DNA of 64,000 nt from Costus lasius (Eukaryota; Streptophyta; Magnoliopsida; Zingiberales; Costaceae): contig CM050446.2 in NCBI GenBank assembly GCA_027563935.2, positions 32,801,501-32,865,500 of the forward strand. The letters are read 5' to 3'. Positions within the stretch are counted from its first letter, which is position 1. Each line of letters begins with the position of its first letter. Both the position numbers and the translations under genes were made by a program. Shown in pieces: positions 11,259 through 22,548 of the stretch. The notes under the pieces were generated by a model that worked only from the letters and a program-made list of their open reading frames with translations, was not told where the DNA came from and made no database searches.

Positions 11259-13185
11259 TGTTGGGAAACCCCGGGGACATTTTACAACTTTTCAGAGTCA
11301 TAGACATACATACATACATTGCACAACGGAAGAATGTCCCCGAAACAGGCCGGTCCCAAAAACCCAGTGAAGATCGCAAGCAAGAGAGTCGACACGATGA
11401 GTTAAGAAATACCTTAAGAACGATTTGGAGTGATGCCGATGTAGGCGCCCAAGTGTGCGCCCTCTGCAGTCTCACACACATGGATCTCTTGAGTTCTCTT
11501 CTTCCACGCCCGGTGCTAGCCTCGGGAAGAAGATCCAAGCCTTAGGGAGATGCTCCACTTCACTTGCGCCACCAAGAGGAAAGGATGCGCCAAGAGAAGA
11601 AGGAAACAAGACAAGCCGCCAAGCACCAAAGCTCTTTGCGCCAAGAGGAAAGGAGGGAGAAGCTTGCGGCTATGGAAGAAGGAAGATGCGCCCTTGCTCC
11701 GAGCTCTCGCCCCTCTTCTTGTGTTCACGCCTTCAAGGATTGATCATCATAAGAGGGGGCGAGAGGGTCACATATATATAGGGCAAGAGGTGGTTAAGGG
11801 AAGGGCCAAGATCATGACAAGTGTAGGGCTAGGATGAGGAGGTTTGAGACAAGGAAAGTCTCCAAGACTTTACCATAAACTCCATTCAACCTATCCATAA
11901 TTGCCCAAGTACCATATCAGCCCAAGACATGCCTTAGAGGCATTCATACCATCAAGGGAGAAGGGCTAGGCGCCAATTGCTTCCTTAATGAAGCAATTTT
12001 GCCACCCAAACCCCATTATACCCCTTAGGCGCCAATGAGGTTGGGTTTCTCCCCATTATACCCTTTTAGCCTCTTATCTCTTCATGAGAACTTGTTATTG
12101 GGCCTCATTAGATAATGAGCTAGCCCAAACTCCATTACATGGGTTGATTAAGCACTTGGATCCAATCCAATGCAACCCTAATCCAAATGTGACCAACCAT
12201 GGTCAAATACGGGTCAACCTGCCAAAATGAAGTTTGGCTCCAATAATATTCTTCCATCTCATTAGGCCCATTGGCGTTGATGAAATCTCCCAATTAGATC
12301 CGAGTTATCCAATAACTCGATCATAAGGCTTCCCGATCAATACGAGAACTCAAGTATTAATGTGTGCGACCCTGTAGGTTCCTCTGATGCTCGCAGTGCT
12401 GACCAAAGGTCATCACAAGCAGTGAGTGGCACCTAGCAGTGCATCGCTGCTACCCAGGTCATTGGAATGGATATCGACATCGACATCCCCATCATCGCAA
12501 CTAGGTACAGATGCATTACAGTCTCTTTGCCGAACTGATATCCGATTGGACAAGTGTGTCACCACTTGTTTTCATCCAATCACATGGCTATGACTAAAAC
12601 AGGTTCTTACCTGGGTATGGCCATACACTCTCAGTCATAGAACCATAGAGGAGCTCCATGGATATCATACTTCCCTAAGGAAGGGGCAAATCCTATGTCT
12701 GTCCATTGACCTTCTCATATGGGTCGTGACATGCTCAATGACAACCGTTATGACCTCCCAACTACGGCGAGGTGTTAGGTTGTATCATAGCAAGTCCCTA
12801 ACTATATAGAATGATCAATGACCTCAAGTCAAGGGATCAATGTATCTCCTGTCACTTATGAGGATAACTCATGACACCAAGTCATAGTCTCATAGCGGGT
12901 CTATCCAGTATATCCTCCAATGATATACCCATGTGTCTGCGTCCTAACCAGCCCACATACCAGTCTCACAAATACCATAGCTGTCCCATATCCACTAAGG
13001 TACATCGACTGGGGACTATAGTTCGAGCACAGATCCAATCTGTCTCCAGGGACATTATCATGTTAGTACATATGCGCAGATGTAAACAAACATAGTTAAT
13101 GACAATGCCAGAATGATATATAAATATCAAAGTCAAGTAGTACATTAATTGACCATAACTAGGTCCTAGGGCATATACACCAACA
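11259..13185 (-). repeat. 3' LTR of the copia element
   Basis: Minus-strand TGTTGGTGTATATGCCC...CCCAACA. Terminal inverted repeat TGTTGG/CCAACA. A TATATATAG-type promoter motif is on the minus strand near 11771-11780. Arg/Lys-rich ORFs inside appear identically in the other LTR and are not genes. Confidence 0.95.
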
Positions 13186-13197
13186 ATCTCCCACTTG
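13186..13197 (-). other. Polypurine tract of the copia element
   Basis: Minus-strand CAAGTGGGAGAT directly before the 3' LTR start TGTTGG; the expected plus-strand primer site. Confidence 0.75.
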
Positions 13198-13206
13198 CAC
13201 TAAGAC

Positions 13207-14979
13207 CTAGAAGTTGAGGAATCTCAACCCCATATTTCTAGCGTGACCATCATGCTTCTGCTGCGCCAAAGCCTTGGTCAATGGGTCTGCCAGATTGTTC
13301 TCTGTGTCTACTCTGCTAATCTTAACATCACCTCTGTCAATGATCTCTCTGATCAGGTGAAATCTTCTGAGTATGTGTTTGGATCTTTGATGAGACCGTG
13401 GTTCCTTGGCTTGTGCAATTGCTCCATTGTTGTCACAGTAGAGTTCAATGGGATCCATTGCACTAGGGACCACCTGAAGATCACATAAGAACTTCCTTAT
13501 CCAAACGGCTTCCTTGGCTGCCTCAGAAGCAGCCACATACTCAGCCTCGGTTGTAGAATCTACTATGGTGGATTGCTTGAAGCTCTTCCAACATACAGCA
13601 CCTCCATTTATCTTGAACACATAGCCGGCCTGCGATCTAAAGTCGTCTGGGTCAGACTGGAACGATGCATCAGTATAGCCCTGCATACTGAGCTCTTCCT
13701 GTCCCCCATAGACCAAGAACAGATCCTTAGTTCTTCTCAGATACTTTAGGATGTTCTTTACAGCCACCCAGCGCTGTATACCTGGATTGGATTGGTATCG
13801 GCTGGTTATGCTTACAGCATATGCCACATCTGGTCTAGTACACAACATTGCATACATGATCGATCCTACTGCCGAAGCATAAGGAATTCGACTCATGTCA
13901 TCCCTCTCAGCCTGTGTCGTAGGACACTGGCTCTTTGAGAGAGTAAGGCCATGTCTTATTGGAAGGTATCCTTTCTTGGATTGCTCCATGTTGAACCTCT
14001 CCAGTACCTTATCAATGTAGGTACTCTGACTAAGGGCCAGAAGCCTCTTGGATCTATCCTGGTAGATCCTTACGCCTAGAATATAGGCGGCCTCCCCTAA
14101 GTCTTTCATCTCGAAACATTTCCCCAACCATGTCTTCACAGCTTGAAGACTAGGGATGTCGTTTCCGATGAGCAGTATGTCATCAACATACAAGACCAGA
14201 AAAGTCACCAAGCTCCCACTGAATTTTCTGTATACACAGGCGTCATCTTCGCTTTTGATAAAGCCATAATCTCTCACGGCTTCATCAAATCGAAGATTCC
14301 AACTTCGAGATGCTTGCTTTAATCCATAAATGGATCTCTTCAGCCTGCAGACCTTATTAGCCTCTGCAGGATGGATGAAGCCATCAGGTTGTGACATATA
14401 CACATCCTCAGTCAGCTTCCCGTTAAGGAACGCTGTCTTCACATCCATCTGTCATATCTCATAGTCATGATATGCAGCTATAGCAAGCAGAATCCGAATG
14501 GATTTGATCATGGCAACTGGCGAGAAGGTTTCATCATAGTCCACCCCGTGGACATGTTTAAATCCTTTAGCCACTAGTCTACCCTTATAGGTAACTATAT
14601 TGCCATCCATGTCTGTCTTCCTCTTGAAGACCCATTTACACCCTATGGGTTTTACCCCATCAGGCAGCTCAACCAAATCCCAGACTTGGTTAGCCGACAT
14701 GGAATCCATCTCGGATCGCATGGCGTCAAGCCATCTCTCGGAGTCCGGTCCACTGACCGCCTCATCATAGGTTCTGGGTTCATCCTCAATGATGAAGATC
14801 CCATCGTGTTGGGTCGGCAGCGACCCATACCTTTCAGGTGCATGAAAAATTCTCCCAGACCTACGCGGGTACCTATGTCTGAGCCTCAGGTTGGCTAGCA
14901 ACCAGTGTAGGTGGCTCAGATTCCATCTCTTTGTCTTGTGCTTGCACTTGGACCTCATCCAAGTCAAACTTCCTCCCAC
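13207..14979 (-). pseudogene. pol: Copia reverse transcriptase and RNase H
   Basis: RT begins with CKWVFKRKTDMDG, GRLVAKGF and the DYDETFSPVA motif, continues MDVKTAFLNG, YGLKQASRSW and the catalytic LYVDDILLIG, followed by RNase H with GYTDASFQSD, DSTTEAEY and CDNNGAIAQ. The C-terminal end KHDGHARNMGLRFLNF is complete at 13207, 10 bp from the polypurine tract. One nonsense codon (TGA for the expected Trp of YEIWQMDV) at 14452-14454 splits the frame, and the join to integrase near 14880-14910 is frameshifted. Catalytic YVDD is intact. Confidence 0.9.
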
Positions 14980-15469
14980 TAACTTCTTTCATAAGAAATT
15001 CTCTCTCTAGAAAGACAGCACCCCGAGCAACAAAAACTTTGTTCTCGGTTGGGACATAGAAGTAGTATCCTTTAGTTTCCTTAGGATACCCCACAAACAC
15101 ACATTTATCAGATCTAGGTTCTAGCTTGCTAGAATCCTGACGTTTGACATAAGCCTCACATCCCCAGATCTTGATAAAAGTGAGATTAGGGCGTCTCCCA
15201 CTCCACATCTCGTATGGTATTTTGGAGACACTCTTAGATGGAACATTATTCAGTATCAGAGAAGCTGTTTCTAGTGCATGCCCCTAGAATGATGAAGGTA
15301 GAGTTGCATGACTCATCATAGATCGAACCATATCCAATAAAGTTCGATTTCTCCTTTTAGACACACCATTCCATTGAGGTGTTCCAGGAGGAGTGAGTTG
15401 GGATATGATCCCACACTCTCTCAGATAGTCAAAGAACTCACCGCTCAGGTACTCTCCACCTCGATCTGA
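14873..15469 (-). pseudogene. pol: Copia integrase, C-terminal half
   Basis: Continues the integrase frame after the stop at 15470-15472 (CGA to TGA within LRSDRGGEY). Contains the PWNGV-type region with KRRNRTLLDMVRSM, then MWSGRRPNLTF, IWGCEAYVKRQ and DKCVFVGYPKETKGYYFY, a well-known segment of copia integrases. A second stop at 15284-15286 replaces Trp in SFWGHA (TGG to TAG). The third catalytic residue is also altered: the plus-strand copia at 62173 reads VSERRN, here VSKRRN (Glu to Lys), although I read this by eye from a frame with stops. Confidence 0.8.
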
Positions 15470-17128
15470 TCAAAGAGCTTTAATGGATCTTCCAAGCTGG
15501 TTCTCTACTTCATTCTTGAACTCCTTGAATTTCTCAAAGGATTCAGATTTATGTCTCATTAAGTAGACATAGCCATACCTACTGAAGTCATTAGTGAAGG
15601 TAATGAAGTAGTTGTACCCTCCTCTGACTTGTTTATTGAAGGGCCCACACACATCAGTATGTATGAGATCTAATAAACCTTCTGCCCTCTCACCAATCTT
15701 GGTGAAGGGCGTTTTTATCATTTTCCCTAATAAACAAGGTTCACAAGTATCAAATTCCTCCAAGGAACTTGAATCTAACAATCCATTTGCATGGAGTTGT
15801 TGGATGCGATTCTTGTTTATATGGGCTAATCGACAGTGCCATAGGAAAGCACCAACTGAGCCACTCAGTTTGGTCCTTTTATTACTTATGTTACAAATAG
15901 AACTTTCCATATCCAAGATATATAGACCATTGCACAAATTACCCTTCCCATAGAACATATTTGTAAATGAAAAAGAACAAGAGTTCTTATTTATTTCAAA
16001 TTTAAATCCTTTCTTTGCTAAGCAAGGAATGGATACAATGTTCTTAGTAAGTGAAGGTACACAAAAGCAATTATCTAGTTCTAATTGAAGTCCAGAAGGC
16101 AAGGAGAGAGTCAAAACGCCTACAGCAACAGCAGCAACCTGTGCCCTGTTTCCAACGCGTAGTTCAATCTCTCCAGGCCGCACCGATCTACTTTTCTTGA
16201 GCCCCTGCATATTTGTACAAATATGAGCTCCACATGCGATATCCAATACCCATGACATAGAAGTAGAAAGATTGACTTCTGTAACATAGATACCTGAGCT
16301 AGAAGTTAAGGCCAAGCCTTTCTTCTCCTCATTCTGAAGCTGCTTGCAGTCCCTTCTCCAGTGACCCTGCTCGCCACAGTGAAAACACCTCTGGTCCTTT
16401 GACTTCTTCGCCTTTTTCTTCAGTGCTTTGGTAGGACCTCTGGCACTGCTCTTAGCACGTGCCTTACCCTTCTTCTTTATCTTCTTGGTCGCAGGGACCA
16501 AAAGAATAGAATTGGGTTTGGTCTTACCCATTTCTCGCTCGGCTGTTTGGAGCATATTCATCAATTCCTCCCGTGTGCACTCAATCCGGTTCATGTTGAA
16601 GTTAATAATAAACGGACTGAAGCTAGGGGGCAGGGAATGCAGAATAAGATCCACAACCAGCTCGTTGTCTATGGTATGTCCCAGTCTCCTGAGATGATCC
16701 ACATTCCCAATGAGTTTGAGAACATGGGGTCTCACTAGTGCACCCTCAGACAACTTGCACCGAAAGACTACTTTGGCGGTGTCAAATCTCTCAGTTCTAG
16801 CCTGAGCCTCGAACATCTATTTCAGATGAGTGATCATCTAAAAAGCGTTCTGCTCCTCATACTGCACCTGCAGTTCAGGTGCCATGCTGGCTAGCATAAG
16901 ACATGCAACCTCCAAAGAATCATCCTGATGCTTTCTATAAGCATCTCTGTCTGCCGTTCGGGCATTAGGCGGAGGAGCCGCAGGAAGAGCCTGTTCAAGG
17001 ACATACAGCTTTTTCTCGAGCTTGAGGACTATCCTCAAGTTCCGATGCCAGTCCATAAAGTTAGTTCCAACTAACTTATCCTTATCAAGGAGTGATCGCA
17101 GTGATAATCCGCCAGTGTTCGTAGCCAT
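15470..17128 (-). pseudogene. gag: Copia Gag, protease and integrase N-terminus
   Basis: Start MATNTGGLSLRSLL at 17128. Gag runs to the zinc knuckle CFHCGEQGHWRRDC (CX2CX4HX4C, about 16368-16410). Protease region WVLDIACGAHIC, then GAG-preintegrase LWHCRLAHINKNRI with CEPCLLGK, then the integrase core DLIHTDVCGPF and FSRYGYVYLMRHKSE. Two TAG stops at 16838-16840 and 16817-16819 fall where GAG codons are expected (AFEMITHLKEMFE), and a TGA at 15470-15472 ends the frame. The parallel ORF at 62173 has none of these, confirming them as lesions. Confidence 0.9.
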
Positions 17129-18662
17129 TGTTCTACAACACCCAAGAAGAACAGATTAGTACTACTTCGAATCATTTAAACTGGACTTGTTTTAAATGAT
17201 TACTGCTCCCACTATTTTAAATTCGAATTGACAACCCACAAAGTCAATCGGGAAGTTTAAGACCTCCTAGTGAGATGGGATCCTTATTTCACATGAGGCT
17301 TCGCGTCCCACGAGGGTGGGATGAGATGCACAAAGTAACCCATGTTTCCTAAGGTGGGCGCGCCGGCCGGTTGCTCCAAGCAACTCCCCTTGTTGAGACA
17401 GTCTGGGCATTTCATGTCCAGCGAGGGCTGGATACAACATGAAACCCTTACCTCTCAACGATGCCTCTAGAGTTTCATCATGTGCCCAGCACATATGAAA
17501 ATCTAGTCAAGTCCATTCCTAACCGTTATGCCCAGGGCCAACGAATTTCCTTGCGAAGGCACGCCCAGGTTAAAACTGGACTGGGGAAACCATTGTCACC
17601 ACACACTTTCTAAAGATAAGTGGGTGTGTCCCACGAGGGTGGGAACCAGTTCACAACTCCACTGATCGATAGCTTAGTGAGGGCCACGCGTTAGAAGGCC
17701 ACTAGACTTGATATTTTATTATGAGGGTTTTTAAGGTCTCATCAGTTTTATCTTATGTCTAACAATACAGGCATGCAATCCTATAGTGATAACATAACGA
17801 TAAAATATCACAGCATGCTTTTAGCAGATAAGGAAAGCAGTAAAAGATGATGTGATCAAAGCCCTTTCAAGACATTGAACCAACCCATGCCAAAAGGAGG
17901 TTCAACTCTTGACATAGGACTCAAGCCCTTAAGAAAGACCTATCCTAGCCGCCCTCTATCTTGGTCTTCAAGGTTGGCTCCAAGGTCCTTCTCACATGGT
18001 TTAGCTCTCAAACCTTAAGGGTAGACCCCAAGGGTTCGGCCAATGCCATGGTCTTCCTCCAATGAGGATGCGCCACAATGCAAGAAGCCAAGTTAGCTAG
18101 CTCTCAAGTACGTGCGCCACCCTAATCTTCTTCTTAGTTAAAAGCAAAAAGAAAAGCAGCACGCAGGCCTCACGAGGATACATCACAGGAATGCAAAGGG
18201 GGGCTTGACTAATGATCACAACATCATGCACAATTAAGGTATTTACTCATGCAATTCTACATGCTCATGAAAAACATAAAATCTGAAATTTTACTTTTTC
18301 ATAAAACTAGTCTCTTTTTCTCATCTTCTTGTCACAAATCTTTTGGTCAATTGCAATTTATTTTTCATGATGATTTCAGAGATCCTTTCGGCTGGCAATT
18401 TTGTCAGATCAAGAGACTTGGCCAGTCCGAAGACACAATGCCCGTCCTACTTGACAAAATTACGTGCGCCTTTAATCTTTAAATCAGACAAGAAAAATAG
18501 TCCAAAAATCCAAAAGAGACTGAGAGGATGATAGAAACAAGAAACCCTAATTTTTCCTACTTAGAAAAATCGTTTGCCATGCATCATGCTATTTACGAAA
18601 ATAGAGATATGGCATGTGAGCATGAAAGAAAAGCATAAAACATCGTTCAAGTCTTGCAAGCC
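17129..18662 (-). other. Copia leader (5' untranslated region)
   Basis: About 1.5 kb between PBS and gag start, no credible ORF. It aligns in patches with the leaders of the other copia elements here (48700-50920, 60531-62172), including ATCCCATCTCACTA near 17268-17281 on the minus strand and GACTTGACTAGAT near 17498-17510. It ends in TACTAAT, a pyrimidine run and TTGTAG 4 nt before the gag ATG, which resembles an intron branch point and 3' splice site. Confidence 0.65.
17306..17644 (-). promoter_or_regulatory. Three similar stem-loops in the copia leader
   Basis: 6-bp stems with the same GAGG tetraloop (plus-strand reading): TCCCAC/GTGGGA at 17306-17321, TCCAGC/GCTGGA at 17417-17432, TCCCAC/GTGGGA at 17629-17644. 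The middle one differs from the others by a compensated base pair change. Likely RNA structures for packaging or dimerisation, by analogy with other retroelements. Confidence 0.6.
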
Positions 18663-18674
18663 GCTCTGATACCA
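18663..18674 (-). other. Primer-binding site of the copia element
   Basis: Minus-strand TGGTATCAGAGC, the initiator-tRNA-Met complement usual in plant copia elements, one base from the 5' LTR end. Confidence 0.95.
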
Positions 18675-18675
18675 C

Positions 18676-20602
18676 TGTTGGGAAACCCCGGGGACATTTT
18701 ATAACTTTTCAGAGTCATAGACATACATACATACATTGCACAGTGGAAGAATGTCCCCGAAACAGGTCGGTCCCAAAAACCTAGTGAAGATCGCAAGCAA
18801 GAGAGTCGACACGATGAGTTAAGAAATACCTTAAGAGCGATTTGGAGTGATGCCGATGTAGGCGCCCAAGTGTGCCCGCTCTGCAGTGTCACAAACACGG
18901 ATCTCTTGAGTTCTCTTCTTCCACGCCCGGTGCTAGCCTCGGGAAGAAGATCCAAGCCTTAGGGAGATGCTCCACTTCACTTGCGCCACCAAGAGGAAAG
19001 GATGCACCAAGAGAAGAAGGAAACAAGCCAAGCCGCCAAGCACCAAAGCTCCTTGCGCCAAGAGGAAAGGAGGGAGAAGCTTGCGGCTATGGAAGAAGGA
19101 AGATGCGCCTTTGCTCCTAGCTCTCGCCCCTCTTCTTGTGTTCACGCCTTCAAGGATTGATCATCATAAGAGGGGGCGAGAGGGTCACATATATATAGGG
19201 CAAGAGGCGGTTAAGGGAAGGGCCAAGATCATGACAAGTGTAGGGCTAGGATGAGGAGGTTTGAGACAAGGAAAGTCTCCAAGACTTTACCATAAACTCC
19301 ATTCAACCTATCCATAATTGCCCAAGTACCATATCAGCCCAAGACATGCCTTAGAGGCATTCATACCATCAAGGGAGAAGGGCTAGGCGCCAATTGCTTC
19401 CTTAATGAAGCAATTTTGCCACCCAAACCCCATTATACCCCTTAGGCGCCAATGAGGTTGGGTTTCTCCCCATTATACCCTTTTAGCCTCTTATCTCTTC
19501 ATGAGAACTTGTTATTGGGCCTCATTAGATAATGAGCTAGCCCAAACTCCATTACATGGGTTGATTAAGCACTTGGATCCAATCCAATGCAACCCTAATC
19601 CAAATGTGACCAACCATGGTCAAATACGGGTCAACCTGCCAAAATGAAGTTTGGCTCCAATAATATTCTTCCATCTCATTAGGCCCATTGGCGTTGATGA
19701 AATCTCCCAATTAGATCCGAGTTATCCAATAACTCGATCATAAGGCTTCCCGATCAATACGAGAACTCAAGTATCAAGGTGTGCGACCCTGTAGGTTCCT
19801 CTGACGCTGGCAGTGCTGACCAAAGGTCATCACAAGCAGTGAGTGGCACCTAGCAGTGCATCGCTGCTACCCAGGTCATTGGAATGGATATCGACATAGA
19901 CATCCCCATCATCGCAACTAGGTACAGATGCATTACAGTCTCTTTGCCAAACTGATATCCGATTGGACAAGTGTGTCACCACTTGTTTTCATCCAATCAC
20001 ATGGCTATGACTAAAACAGGTTTTTACCTGGGTATGGCCATACACTCTCAGTCATAGAACCATAGAGGAGCTCTATGGATATCATACTTCCCTAAGGAAG
20101 GGGCAAATCCTATGTCTGTCCATTGACCTTCTCATATGGGTCGTGACATGCTCAATGACAACCGTTATGACCTCCCAACTACGGCGAGGTGTTAGGTTGT
20201 ATCAAAGCAAGTCCCTAACCATATAGAATGATCAATGACCTCAAGTCAAGGGATCAATGCATCTCCTGTCACTTATGAGGATAACTCATGACACTAAGTC
20301 ATAGCCTCATAGCGGGTCTATCCAGTATATCCTCCAATGATATACCCATGTGTCTGCGTCCTAACCAGCCCACATACCAGTCTCATAAGTACCATAGCTG
20401 TCCCATATCCACTAAGGTACATCGACTGGGGACTATAGTTCGAGCACAGATCCAATCTGTCTCCAAGGACATTATCATGTTAGTACATATGCGCAGATGT
20501 AAACAAATATAGATAATGACAATGCCAGAATGATATATAAATATCAAAGTCAAGTAGTACATTAGTTGACCATAACTAGGTCCTAGGGCATATACACCAA
20601 CA
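18676..20602 (-). repeat. 5' LTR of the copia element
   Basis: Same ends and same length (1927 bp) as the 3' LTR. TATA-like TATATATAG on the minus strand near 19188-19197. Confidence 0.95.
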
Positions 20603-20772
20603 CTCCTATCTCCATACTTGGTATTGATAACCTTCCTCTCAAGAATCTGATTGTACCTGGCCTCCTGCATCTCATTTCTAAAGATAATCCCATGTGGGTT
20701 TTCAGGCTGGGAAGGTTCAGCTGGGGCTTTCCCTTTCCTTCTTGGAATATAGACTTTGTTCTTGGTGCCATC
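20603..20772 (-). pseudogene. Element C accessory protein, N-terminal part
   Basis: Starts with ATG GCA CCA (MAPRTK) at about 20772; after a 1-base frame change reads VYIPRRKGKAPAEPSQPE then NEMQEARYNQILERKV and NTKYGDRS, cut by the copia element. The reading continues at 11258 as (R)TLEALGLYEDVLW. Basic, Pro-rich N-terminus. Confidence 0.7.
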
Positions 20773-21849
20773 TCAAACAAGCTGAAAACTATAAATTCAA
20801 TGCACCATATAGCAATACAATGATATAATCTTTCATTCTAAGAAATATTTATAGATAAAATCAGTTAAATCATAGCTCAAACTCAAGAAATTTCCATCAA
20901 AGACGGAACAGCGGAAAACTGGGCGAAAAACAGGGTGGAAAATTTTTGTGTGAGCTCAATCTTGCTCAATACGCTCCAGGAATCGTTCCAAAAATTCTAG
21001 AATTGAACTAGGAATCGTTGCCTATCCTCTAAGAAGCATTTGCAAACAAAAATCTCTCAAAACGACTAAGAAACAAGGAAGAACAAGTGAAAGGGCGAAA
21101 ATCATGTAAACTTGCTAAAGTGGAGAAATCGGTGAAAAGAGTACCCAATTGACGGTCGGAACTTCACCGGAAGAGTCGCCGGCGTGCTCTGGTGGTCGGA
21201 GAAGGTCGGAGGTGCGAAGTTGGCACGAGAATGAGTATTAAACCCTGAAATACGGCCTTAAAAATTGTAAAAATGGCCCATAATTCACGTGCCAGAAATA
21301 GAATTACGGCAGTGTAAAATCTTACAGCAGTGCCGTAAAATCTCAATAGTTATGTGCTAAAAAACGATTCGAAATTATGGTACCGTAAAACATCTTACGG
21401 TACCGCCATAAAATTCAATCAAAATTTTTTTTTTTAAAAAAATCGAAACTTAAAAATTACGCCCGTAAAAAAATTTACGGTACTACCGTAATTTCGGGGT
21501 AAATTTTGAAAATTCTTGTCAGAAAATCTCACGAAAATACGGCCTGTGTAAAATCTTACGGTGGTGCCGTAAAATTATCAATGCTCTTGGGAAAATTTTT
21601 GACACAAAATATGGTACCGTGTTAATGTTTACGGTAGTACCGTAATTTCGTTGCAACTCTCTGGTCGAAAGCGGATGAAAATTACGGTGTTGTAATATAC
21701 ATTACGGCAGTGCTGTAATTTGCACCAAACCTTGTTTCACCTACAAAAATAAAAGAAAAGTTAGTTTAAGCAAAAACTTAAAATAAAAGAAAATAAATAA
21801 AGGTTAGAAAGCTTAGGTTGCCTCCCAAGAAGCGCTAATTTAAAGGTCA
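20773..21849 (-). promoter_or_regulatory. Internal spacer of element C with LTR-like palindrome array
   Basis: No ORF. 21240-21720 repeats the TTACGG...CCGTAA palindromes of the family LTRs (e.g. CTTACGGTACCGCC, TTTACGGTAGTACCGTAA). Between the array and the accessory ATG lies a CT/CCGG-rich stretch resembling the LTR leader. At the other end, minus-strand AGCGCTTCTTGGGAGGCAAC (about 21818-21837) is a motif usually found just after pol in Athila/Tat-type elements; here it follows protease. This may be a second promoter for the accessory ORF (inference). Confidence 0.6.
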
Positions 21850-22548
21850 TTAGATTGACCCTTTTGCACTCGGATTTGATCGTGAATTCCCCAATTGCTT
21901 CCCTAATCTTTCTTTAGGTTGGGTATCACTTCGAATTACATAAGGCTCAGCCTTGAAACAATCTCCAAATTTGCTCAAGATCTTCTTTCCTTTGAATATC
22001 AACTTAGATATTCTCCTTCTTTTCTTCCTTCTGTCAGAAATTTTGTTTTTCTTCTCCTGTAATCCTTTATCAATATCCTCAGAAAAATTGTTAGTTTCAA
22101 AATTTGAGGATTTATCAAATAAATTGCAAACATCAATAACAACATCATCAACTACTTCAACACTACAACATGATCCAGCGTATGAAAGTTTATTCAAGGA
22201 ATCATTAAGATCAAATTCAATAATTTTCCCACAAATATTAAATGTAATTTTTCCCTCTTTCACATCTATATTTGCTCCAGCAGTGGCTAACAGTGGTCTA
22301 CCAAGAATTATGGGATTCTTATGATTTTCCTCCATATCTAAAACTACAAAATCTGTAGGTAAGAAAAATTCACCTACCTTGATTGAAACATTCTCTAAAA
22401 TACCTACAGGATACTTTACTGATGAGTCAGTGAGCTGTAAAGATATGGATGTAGGTTTAAGCTCTCCAATGTTCAGTTTCCTGCAAATAGATAGAGGCAT
22501 TAGACTTACACTGGCACCCAAATCACATAAGGCTCGGTCAAAAGCCAT
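21850..22548 (-). CDS. Aspartic protease of element C and downstream linker
   Basis: Retropepsin-like domain: FDRALCDLGASVSLMP carries the catalytic DLGAS motif (Asp in CDLGA), followed by the flap-type region FVVLDMEENHKNPIILGRPLL with the ILGRPLL motif and GKITFNI. Then an acidic/basic linker and a Lys-rich stretch (RRKKRRRISK). The Met at 22548 is internal: the domain is fused to Gag, but a 2-base insertion near 22565-22575 (SIHLV instead of SIPC) puts it in another frame. It ends at a stop where the RT would normally begin, and no RT follows. Confidence 0.8.
   Translation of the reverse strand: MAFDRALCDLGASVSLMPLSICRKLNIGELKPTSISLQLTDSSVKYPVGILENVSIKVGEFFLPTDFVVLDMEENHKNPIILGRPLLATAGANIDVKEGKITFNICGKIIEFDLNDSLNKLSYAGSCCSVEVVDDVVIDVCNLFDKSSNFETNNFSEDIDKGLQEKKNKISDRRKKRRRISKLIFKGKKILSKFGDCFKAEPYVIRSDTQPKERLGKQLGNSRSNPSAKGSI

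Larger units (their letters stand above)
11259..20602 (-). mobile_element. Complete Ty1/copia element, TSD CTCCT
   Basis: Two LTRs of 1927 bp each (11259-13185, 18676-20602), TSD CTCCT at 11254-11258 and 20603-20607, PBS next to the 5' LTR and polypurine tract next to the 3' LTR. Gene order gag-protease-integrase-RT-RNase H (copia order). I count about 40 differences between the LTRs (~2%), so the insertion is young. LTR length, PBS type and Gag resemble the Angela/BARE-like Tork group; that lineage call is inference. Despite its youth it has at least five in-frame stops and a frameshift. Confidence 0.95.

Noticed and set aside
11550..11837. Lys/Arg-rich 95-residue frames repeated at 18967-19254, with antisense partners
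   Set aside because: Identical positions in both copia LTRs (and partly in the solo LTR at 29833); they are LTR sequence, not genes.
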